Below, piece after piece: positions 54,479 through 64,000 of a stretch of DNA of 64,000 nucleotides (position 1 is its first letter; each line of letters starts with the position of its first letter). The stretch comes from Terebella lapidaria. Taxonomy: Eukaryota; Annelida; Polychaeta; Terebellida; Terebellidae. The notes under the pieces are model-generated. The model was given only the letters and a program-made list of their open reading frames with translations. It searched no databases and was not told the origin of the DNA. The stretch is taken from positions 27,030,165 to 27,094,164 of the forward strand of contig OX424564.1 in assembly GCA_949152475.1 (NCBI GenBank), read 5' to 3'. The position numbers were made by a program, and so were the translations under genes.

Positions 54479-57400
54479 ATGGCAGTGCACGAAACGATGC
54501 GGCTGTAAGTTGTTTATTGGCGATTTATGTCGTAATGTGTGCTAAATGAATGCAAATCATTGTGGTGAATTAATTTACTAGCAACAAGGCTACGATTTTA
54601 ATCATCTGAATCATTGATCACCAATTACAAATCACAATCAACAGTGACTGACAGTGACAGTCATTTTGACAACCCCCCCCCCCCCCCCCCTCTCCCCCTA
54701 TGCCTATCCCCTCCCTCACTGTAAACGAGTTAGAAAAATCAGAGTATAGTGTACCGAGTGAGGCACACAATGTTATAAAATAGGTCAACAGAAATAATTG
54801 ACCAATTATTCCAGAATCTATATTCTGAGCTGTTAATATTTCCGTTCGACAGAAATATTGAAAACCAGAATGTGGCAGCGCTATATTACGAGCAGTTGCA
54901 TGTTACGATATATGTTTGATCCTCACTCATTGCAATCGATTGCTGAGATCAAACAACATGTCAAACAATGCATGAAATTTGAAATATACTTACGTACACA
55001 GAGACTGATATTGAGCAAAAGCAATGGCAGGCTATCAGGATGATAATACTAGTTTCATCTGTAAGTTGTTCGATCTCATATCATCTTTTGATACAGTGTC
55101 ACTCTACATTTTTAGCTTACCGGCCCTTTGGGCCGATAAGCTATTGTCGTGGTATTTCGTCCGGCGTCCGTTGTCCGTCCATCGTCCGTCGTCCGTCCGG
55201 CGTCCGTCCGGGTCTGTAACTTTTTTTTGACATGATGAATTTCCCCATAAATTTGTCAGAACATACCTTGGGCCAGTATCTAAAGACGTTTTTTGAATTT
55301 TTTTGATTGAATCGTTTTTGCCCATTTGGCGGCCATTTTTGACGAAAGTTCCCAATTTTGGACTTTGGAGGCCATTTTCTCAAAAACTGTCTGATCAGTT
55401 TTGAGATTTTTGTTTCAAAACATTCCTCTCATGTACCTTCATGACGTGTATAAGTTTCGTTGCCCTTGAATCGTCGGTCTGCGTGTGGCGGCCATTTTGA
55501 TTTTTTGACGGGTCGGCCAAAAAAAATGTTTTCGTCCCAAATCAAGTCACTATTCATTTTGAGCCATTTCCAGCAAAAAAAAAAAAAAAATTTTTTTTGG
55601 CCATTGAAAAATTTTTTGGACTTGGAAAATTTCACCCAATTTTCCTTCATAATGGGAGCTGTGCGGAGTAAACTCATAGAACACTTGAAGATAGAGCCTA
55701 AGTATTGGCACATTCAAATGGGAAATCATATATTGCGGTTTGAGTGATGACCTTGAATTTGACCTTCAATGACCTTGGAAGGTCAAAACGACCTTTTTTG
55801 TCGAAAAATGGCCAAATTGGATTTTTGATGGCCATTTTCTCAAAAACTGTCTGATCAGTTTTGAGATTTTTGTTTTAAAACATTCCCCCCATGTACCTCT
55901 ATGATGTGTATAAGTTTTGTTGCCCTTGAATCGCCGGTCTGCGTGTGGCGGCCATTTTGATTTTTTGACGGGTTGGCAAAATTTTTTTTTTTTCCAAAAT
56001 CAAGTCACTATTCGTTTTGAGCCATTTCCAGCAGAAAAAAAACAAAATTTTTTTTTGGGTCATTGAAAAATTTTTTGGACTTAGAAAATTTCATCAATTT
56101 TTCCTTCATAATGGGAGCTGTGCAGAGTAAACTCATAGAAGACTTCAAAATAGAGCCTAAGTATTGGCACATTTAAATGGGAAATCATATATTGCGGTTT
56201 GAGTGATGACCTTGAATTTGGCCTTCAATGACCGTGGAAGGTCAAAAACGATGAATTTTGTCTTTGGTGGCCATTTTGTCTAAATCTATTCAGACAGTTT
56301 TTCTCAAAATCATGTATGAGATTATCTTTAAGTACCTTTGTGATGTGTAATTTGATTTCGTATTATAGTCCATACAGATAATGTGTTTCCAGCAACATTT
56401 ATGAACATCTTTTGACAATTAGAGTTCAAGATCAGTGTAACAAATTATATGTTGGAAAATCAATACTCTGCGTTTCTCATCATTGCCGGTAAGCTACAGC
56501 ACCCTTGGTGCTATGTTTTTTATTCTTTAGCCATGTCAGTGGAGACCGCTTCTATCTGGAACCAGTCGGGACGACCGACAAAACGGATGAGATACTTGTC
56601 ATTGACAGAGTCAGCCAGGAGCTACGGCTTGGTGTGTGCATCAAATAACTCTCAAGAGCAGAAGTTTCATTGGAACTCAGCAGCAAACTTTGTCAAATAT
56701 AAAAATTACTTAGAACTATTTCAGCCGTTCAAAATTCAGCACATAACTGTAATATATATTGCCCTGTTTGGTATTTTGTTTTAACCATGTCATATTTGTG
56801 TTATGTAATTTCACAGAAACTAACTTGACTATTCCAAGCAACACAGAAGTCAAGTTAATTCATGGACTTTTCGGAATAATTCGCCTGTTGGCAGGTATGT
56901 TACACACTTCCTGGGATTCTTGGTAGCTCCGTTTATTTTACCCCCTGCTCATCCATTGTACTGAATTCTACACAGTTTTATGCATGTTTTGCAGGTCCAT
57001 ACCTTGTTGTTATCACCCGTAAAATGAAAGTCGGTGAAATAAACGGCCAGTCCATCTACAAAGTCATGGGCACAGAGGTGATACCCTACAAAAAGACAAC
57101 TCTTCATCTCAATGAGCAACAGGTAAATCAAGAGCCATACACATATACTTCTACTTCGTAACTTATGATCATTCTATATGTATTTATTGCCATAGTAGTA
57201 GTATTAGTTTATTGACTTTTTTATCACAAAAATGGTACATAGACGGGATGAAACACGTATTGAATATAAATGTCCAAAGATTAAGAATAAATTCAGAGAC
57301 AATAGTTCCAGTAATTCCAAGAATACAAGTACACTATATGGTATGTAAGTATGCAAAATTGCAAGATAATGTTTGCACAGGAAGTTGAACATACATCTAC

Positions 57401-60400
57401 TTCTGTTGATATCATAATTGTTTAATATAGGGGGAGTATGTTTTAAATAATGGTTATATGGAATACATGGATTACTGTTATGTCTATTTTATCAAGATTT
57501 ATTCGCAGAGGCGGAAGATGCAGGTTTTGTGAGCTTTCCTATCATATAATTTCAGATTGCTGACAACAATAAATATCTAGCCATGATCGAGCATGTCCTA
57601 TCACTTGATGGTTACTACTTTGCGTACACGTACGATATTACACACACCATGCAACGCCTGGATAACACTAGTCCCGACTTTGTTCATATGCCTCTCCATG
57701 AAAGGGTTTGTATATCTATTTTTTATGACCATGAGTACCATAGGTAATATAGAATGTAAAGAATCTATCTTGAATGTTTCTGTTTTGAAAGACCCTATGT
57801 CATGTATATGGGAATGGAATGTAACATGTAGGCAACATAAATTTTGTGAATGTTTGCAATGTAATGTGTTGATGATGAAAAAGTATAAATGGCTGATATA
57901 AATGTTCTACCCGTTAGCCTGTTTGGCAGTTGTAAGTGTTACTTACCATTGCCTATTCTGTTTTCCAGGCAGACACACGGTTCGTGTGGAACGGTCACTT
58001 CCTTCGAGAACTCAGTCAGCAGCCAGAACTAAGTCGTTTCTGTCTTCCTCTGCTACATGGCTGTATCCTTACAACTTCATCCGTGATGGTGATGTGTTGA
58101 CTTCTGTGATTGAGACCACTGGAAGAAACTCAAAAGTGGTTCATCATAATAAAAATATCGAAAATAATAATCATAATGTTAGAAATATATTTTAGAGTGC
58201 TTTTTCATGAAGATCATGCTCTATGTCTTTCACGATATACATGATATATCTCATTTTGTCCAGTCATTTCCTTGACCAATGACATGACAGATATCAATAT
58301 TAGCAGTCGTCGAGTGAAGGGCCACAGTTTCCAGTACATCCTGGTCTCTCGGCGATCATGTTTCCGGGCGGGAACGCGCTACTACGTCCGTGGAGTCGAT
58401 AGCGAGGGCCACGCTGCAAACTTCGTGGAAACCGAACAAATCGTCGAGTTCGAGGGCATGAGGACATCGTTTGTGCAGGTTTGCAACTGTTTTAATTAAT
58501 GTCCATTGCTAACTACCTTTTGCGACAATGTTGACCTCTATAGTAAACAGTAAAAAGTTGGGCGATGAGCATACAACATTTTATGCATGTTATGACAAAT
58601 AGTATGAATTTGGATGTGTTACTTAAAGTACTAGTAAAGTGCAAATAGGATATTAAGTCATATGAAAAATATCATTGATCTGAGCAGAATGGTTTTTACG
58701 GTATATCAATATCACTATCCGTTCAAAAGTTACAGCCATTTGAAGCTGCGATTCTGGAACTATATTACAGAAGCCACTTGAAAAGTTTTAACAGCTCATT
58801 TATATGCAAATTAGATGTTAATGAGAACTCATGACGTCATGAGGGAAACATATTTTAATTACTGGTAGGATATTTTAAGCAATTAATATAATGATTCTTA
58901 TTGAAAGTTTTGACGATCTGACTAGTGCATATTATTATGTACCATACATAGTCAATATCCACGAAACCCATAGTGTTGCTATGGCTACCAGTCGTTCCCA
59001 ATAGCCGTAGTTACCCATGGTTGCCATGGCCGTTAACTGCCAAGTCAATCTATCTCGAGACTTTCTGTCGATTATTTATGAATTAATTTAATATAGAGCT
59101 CAAGTTGGCACCATTTTTATTTGTGCATACCCTGTTCTATGTGGGTTTCTGGCCCTGGCAACCATGGTTGCTATGGGCCATACCGGGTCACTGGTTACCT
59201 TGACAACAACAGAAAAAGTGAAAACACTGATTATTCATATTGAAAACTGTATGGAATAAGTTTTGATGAATATGCATAGCATTCAATGAATGAATAATAC
59301 ATATCATAGTTCCTAATTAAAACAGCTTCCCCCGATGGTGTCATGAATATCTCATTTGCATACTAATTAGTTAAATTGTTTGGAAAAAGCAAATTTGCCG
59401 ATTTGAGTCTTTAAAGTGCTGTAACCTTTGAACGGATTTTGATATATTCACGTGCCGTAAAGACCATTTTGCTCAGATCCATGAGATCTTTCATATAAGT
59501 TCACATCATATTCGCACTACCGGGTATACCAGTACTTTAAGACTAATACATATATGTTTGAAATATTGAATATTTTATTATTATGAGTCGATTACTTTGA
59601 AATATGAGATCATACTTTATTATTATTAAAGGATTAAATATTAAGGATATTTGGCATATGAGTAGTATAATGATCTGTATAAATTATGTCATTTTGACAG
59701 ACGAGAGGTTCAGTGCCACTGTTCTGGTATCAGTACCCAAACCTCAAGTACAAACCTAACCCGGTGATAGTCTCCACACAGAACCAGGTAAATCTACCTC
59801 TACCTCTATAATAAACACAAATGAAAATTGGTGGAACATGTAATGAACATTGATTTTAAGTAGAAGCAAGTTTAAACTTCCCCTGAAAAGTGCATTATAT
59901 TACTGTATTCAGATATGTTGCTAAATATACTGAATTTCAATGAAATGCACAAAATTGGTCATCTGTTTCAAAATTTCTTTATAACCTTTGACCTTGGATT
60001 TTATTGTCGTAATGAAGGTGGACGGCTTCCAGCGGCACTTTGCAGCTCAAATCTACAACTACGGCAAACAAGTTCTCATCAATCTGGTGAGAAAATTCAC
60101 TGAGTCAACCAACACTCAAAGACTCACAGATCTATCATACTCTGCAAAATCATATCTCTTAAATTGTTGAAGAGAATTGAAAATTGGTGGAATCTTTGAA
60201 TCTGGGAGATGCTCATCAACACTCAACAAATCTGATATGTGTATTTTTAATACTGTTTTGTTCAAGGTAGAACTTTCTTTCAGCTGGACCAGAAAGGACA
60301 TGAGAAACAACTGGTTCAGGCTTTTGGTGATGCAGTGCAAAGGTGTAACAACAACAGCATTAGGTAATGCATGACAAACTAAATAACATTGTGCTTTGGC

Positions 60401-63400
60401 CTTGCCTATGTTCCCTCACATCAGGAATATTGGATAGAGATTCTAAAGGTCACATGATATTACTTTCATTCAAGGTATGAACCATTTGACTTCCACAAGG
60501 AGTGTCGGAAGATGCAGTGGCATCGGCTATCATTGCTGACGGACCGATTGGCTGATGACATCACAAACTTTGGGTGAATAATTTGGTTTTTTCTTTGATT
60601 TGGAAAGGTTCACAATGACCTGGGAAAGCTGTATCTTGAAGATCGAAAGATGTCATTCAATAAATAAACTGCATGTATTAGGAAGTTTATGTAACAGATG
60701 AGGATATTTTGAAAATCTGGTCATTCCACAGCCGATATTTTGCAGGTACTTCATGATTCAAGGGGAGAAGGTGTTAGCCAATCAGGAGGGAGTGTTCCGT
60801 ACGAACTGTATCGACTGCCTTGATAGAACCAATGTAGTTCAGAGCCTTCTAGCTAGGAAAAGTCTTCAACAGCAGTTGGTCGTGAGTTCACAAAATATGT
60901 ACCGGTATACCTTTGTGGTGTGGTTCAATATTGAAAAATATAAGCGTTGGCCTATTTGTCGATAATGTGCCATCTTGAGTTTTTTCGTTGATTTTTTCTC
61001 ATAGAAAATGGGAATTCTCAACATGGGAGAGAGAGTGGAAGACCAGAAGGACTTCTACTATTCCTTGAACAACAGTATGTATCAATATATAAATAGAATA
61101 TACGGTACACAGTAGAAAAATACAGGAATAGATAAGAAAATATGCTGCTGTCAGACAGACTTAACTAAATAAAATAACGTGTCTGCAGTAATCACAACTG
61201 CAACATAGATATACAAAGCAGTCGGTTAATGTTCGAATTTCCGTGAGATTTTTGGTTTAGTTTTGATTGGGATTTGCTGAAAGTGATAGTATCATGCTTT
61301 CCATTGTCTCGCAGTCTGGGCAGACAACGCAGATGCCTGTGCAAAACAGTACGCTGGAACAGGGGCGTTAAAAACAGACTTCACCAGGTACGTATGTAAA
61401 TACAGGAATAGAAAGAATATTGGCAAAGTTTTTCCTAAATTGAGACCCATGGTTGTCAAGTTAGGATTATTTTGTTTATATTTAGGTAATTGTGAAATAA
61501 CTACTTTTTGTTCCTGCACAATGGATTTTGCCGTGTGTCCCTCAAAATACAATGTGTGTGTTTGCATTAGCAGGTATTCAATGCCATATTTTACCACTAT
61601 AATAAACACAGTGAAGTGTTCATTATAGAGGTATGTATGAAATAAATACTGGTGCTGAGAATAAAACTGGTCATGTTGAATGAAGTATGGTTCAAATCAT
61701 ATGTACAGTTCTAACCATTTAGTGTCAAAATTTTCAGAGTGGTCTTTTGTGAAGAGGTGGTCTTTATCACATGTATAGGTTCTACCATATATTTATTCCA
61801 GCATTAACATCTTTATTTACTCGTCACAGGACAGGCCGGAGGACGATTCTAGGCATCGTCAGGGACGGCCTACGAGCTTCCTACCGCTATATCATAAACA
61901 ACTTCCACGACGGTTATCGGCAGGTAGAGAAGATGAGACACAAAAGTTCCGCAATGTTGCCTGGCTTGGCTCGGCTTCAGTTATGGGTTGTAGAGTCAAC
62001 CTAATTTTCAGTTTTCTCACAACGGCACCTGGCATTTGTTTATATAGTTGTAGCAGAAACCCATAATCTGTTTCTGATTGTGAAAAGTACGATTTACACT
62101 TGCATAATTGCTTACAGTTCATGGGATATTTTAGACTCAACATTTTAAAAATGAGGCTTGCATGGTCCTCGATAAGTTTTACCTGAAAAGTCCAATTCAA
62201 TAGAATGGTTTCCATACTTGATCAAGAAGCAGATTGGTTAGGAAACAGATACCAGGTGTTTGCATTGGCAAAATTATATATGTACAAATTGGTTAACATT
62301 TAGCCAACTGAAAGACTCCCAACTTATGTTCTGGACTGGCTTTCATAGTTGCTCCTGAGATGGTTTTGGGACAATTTTGTTTCTGTTGCAGAGTCCTGAG
62401 TCCATTGATTACTAAACATTACTAACCGTGTATATATCTCACTTGTTCTTATATGTTTCAGTTATTGTTTGCCGGTTCCCATCCCAAATATATTTAGTGT
62501 TGTTTCTGGTTCATTTTGTTTCTGGTTACAAATCAATAAATTCTCCAAACATTGGAAAAATCTGATCATGACAACTTACAACCAAAAATAATGATGTTAC
62601 ATTTTGAAAAAAATGGATTTGAAACAAAGCAAACCAGTAGCAAAAACAAAAACACTTGCATGCCAGCAAAAGAATTGGATGCCAGCTGAATTTGGATGCC
62701 TCTACAACAGTAAAATTCCAACCACGAATCTTGCAATTCTAATGCTTGGCATCCGCTGAAATTTGAATATTCACAGAACGGGTAAACGCACGAAGATGGG
62801 TCTCCTAAGAGATGGTTGGAACTCGGGCGTTCGCTATCTGATGAATAATTTCTATGATGGGTTTCGACAGGTATAACCACTTTTGAAACTTGTAGGACTA
62901 ATAATTGTAGGCCATATTGCAGAATTTCAAAAAGAGATTGTAACACAACAATTTCCAACTTTTCAAATTTCAAGTCTAAGATTTTATAGGCCTTGTAAAT
63001 AAACCTATAGTACTAACTGTGATGGTGTTTTCGTTTTCGTCCATGTAGACTCCCATATTCAGCACTTGAATTGAATAAACTTTCATATTCGTGGCTATGT
63101 GTATACTATATACTAGATATCATTGATTTCAATATAAATATTCATTGGGGAGAATGGAAGTTGGAACTGATGTGTCAGCTATCATAGTAAATACCTGCAT
63201 GTAGAAAAAAACCTTTGCTATAAGCGAATAAAACAAGTACTTGCCTGTAAATATGAACGTATATCGAAATGTGTCTGTCGTCTTCCCCCAGGACTCGATA
63301 GATTTATTCCTCGGAAACTATGTCGTGGAGGACAGCGAAGGCATCACAAAACCTTCACCGCTTCGACCGGAACGGGACTGGAAGTTTTTCGCAGTAAGTT

Positions 63401-63911
63401 ATGTGACAGTCATTCGATGTCATGACTTGAACGGGCGTAAATCAGTTTCACACTTCAGTGCACCTTGCATATATATATGAAAACAAATCTATCATAAATT
63501 TTTGACTTGAATATCAATGTTATTTTCATTTTCTAGCTCCCAGCCATCTTCCTCGTTGCGTTCTCGATGTGTGTCATCAGTCTGCTTATCCCTGATGGTA
63601 AGACCTCAAATGAAAACATGACAAAAAGTTATTGCCACCCTGATGTCAGCCTTGTATGTTGCGAAAACTTTTTAACGCATTCCAAGATGATTTAATTTGA
63701 AGTCATTGAATCGATAACTGTCATCTCACACTCGGAATTGGATATACGTGATGAGTTTTATCCTTTATTTTCAGAAAACCCGAGTGAGCAGATCATGTAC
63801 ATTCTGTTTTGGGGCGGAGCAAGTGCGATCACGCTCGCGATCATGTACTACTACGGGAAGGAATTCGTTGATAAACCGCGACTCGTGCTGACGAAGGGCA
63901 AGACCGATTGA
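54479..63911 (+). CDS. SACM1L: SAC1 phosphatidylinositide phosphatase (complete, 18 exon positions)
   Basis: Exons: 54479-54504, 56531-56631, 56817-56894, 56995-57122, 57556-57705, 57969-58062, 58264-58478, 59701-59787, 60018-60086, 60284-60363, 60475-60573, 60746-60881, 61005-61074, 61315-61387, then either 61830-61923 or 62777-62870, then 63292-63393, 63538-63598, 63775-63911. All borders are AG/GT and frames join to 599 residues (human 587). The SAC domain contains the catalytic CX5R loop [10 protein letters not shown] with Cys397 and Arg403. Two membrane spans (about 535-553 and 561-581) and a C-terminal KGKTD, which fits the K-x-K-x-x COPI retrieval motif, place it in the ER/Golgi membrane. 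The family dephosphorylates PI4P. The short exon 1 has a good AAAATGG start context. Introns 1 and 7 hold transposon relics. Confidence 0.97.
54673..54690. repeat. Poly-C tract in SAC1 intron 1
   Basis: 18 consecutive C followed by a CT-rich stretch. Confidence 0.9.
55113..56496. mobile_element. Non-autonomous element in SAC1 intron 1
   Basis: Ends are 12-bp perfect inverted repeats (TAGCTTACCGGC and GCCGGTAAGCTA). After a CCGTCC/GTCCGTC-rich left part, a block of about 459 bp is repeated twice (from about 55370 and 55829), each with CTGATCAGTTTTGAGATTTT, GCGTGTGGCGGCCATTTTGA and TGACCTTGAATTTG. No coding capacity. Superfamily uncertain. It ends 34 bp before exon 2, inside the normal branch-point zone. 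Confidence 0.75.
58622..59541. mobile_element. 920-bp foldback element in SAC1 intron 7
   Basis: Ends are CTTAAAGTACT and AGTACTTTAAG, and the inverted similarity continues imperfectly for about 140 bp (GATCTGAGCAGAATGG against the reverse complement of CCATTTTGCTCAGATC; CCGTTCAAAAGTTACAG against its counterpart at about 59411-59433). No transposase frame. Confidence 0.75.
61830..61923 (+). CDS. SACM1L: SAC1 alternative exon 15a
   Basis: 94 nt, entered in phase 2 and left in phase 0, with a TCACAG acceptor and CAG|GTAGAG donor. Encodes [19 protein letters not shown] and ends FHDGYRQ. It aligns residue for residue with exon 15b and with the human segment before the first membrane span. It lacks the Trp-Asn-Ser that 15b and human share. 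Confidence 0.85.
62777..62870 (+). CDS. SACM1L: SAC1 alternative exon 15b
   Basis: 94 nt, same phases as 15a, with a TCACAG acceptor and CAG|GTATAA donor. Encodes [19 protein letters not shown] and ends FYDGFRQ, closer to the human sequence than 15a (shared KRT, DGWNS, DGFRQ). It is probably the ancestral form. Confidence 0.88.
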
Positions 63912-64000
63912 ATCGTAGACGTCTAGGGAATGTATATAAAGGCTTTCCGACCCTGCTGTCATGTCATGAATTAATCTGCATTTACTGAGAGCTCTGATTG

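Overview
The window is nuclear DNA from an animal. Its protein-coding genes are split by GT-AG introns of about 0.1 to 2.5 kb, and their products are closest to bilaterian housekeeping families. The repeat content (hAT and mariner-like MITEs, a Helitron-like element with a 147-bp tandem core, Ty3/gypsy debris) suits a marine invertebrate such as a mollusc, brachiopod or lancelet. The sequence alone does not settle the phylum.

Layout. (1) 1-6.3 kb, minus strand: a PHF14-like chromatin reader carried in one long exon (1302-3386), with the first five exons of a NOP9-like Pumilio protein immediately upstream (4144-6275). The NOP9 C-terminal exons are not visible. (2) 6.3-13.3 kb, plus strand: a complete 17-exon AFG3L2 (mitochondrial m-AAA protease, 785 aa), head to head with NOP9 across about 290 bp, with a hAT-type MITE in intron 1. 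(3) 13.3-19.7 kb: non-genic DNA holding a foldback element and a Helentron-like element with a 147-bp tandem array. (4) 19.7-27.2 kb, minus strand: a complete 10-exon LAT-type amino-acid transporter (SLC7A5/SLC7A8 group, 506 aa). Its upstream region carries three CACGTG boxes and two perfect TGATGCAAT amino-acid response motifs. (5) 28-32 kb: mostly featureless spacer. (6) 32-54 kb: a Ty3/gypsy graveyard. The older part is a rearranged patchwork in both orientations that includes an array of about 892-bp LTR units. The younger part is a nearly identical 5,065-bp tandem duplication of LTR-gag-pol, already inactivated before it duplicated. (7) 54.5-63.9 kb, plus strand: a complete SAC1 (SACM1L) phosphoinositide phosphatase, 599 aa, whose exon 15 exists in two divergent versions of identical length and phase.

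The four housekeeping loci have no shared pathway that I can see; they are neighbours rather than an operon. The strongest single observation is the pair of mutually exclusive-looking SAC1 exons (61830-61923 and 62777-62870). Each is 94 nt, so only a transcript using exactly one of them stays in frame. I deduced all exon boundaries by reading splice consensus and frame continuity against family knowledge; no alignment or transcript data were available.
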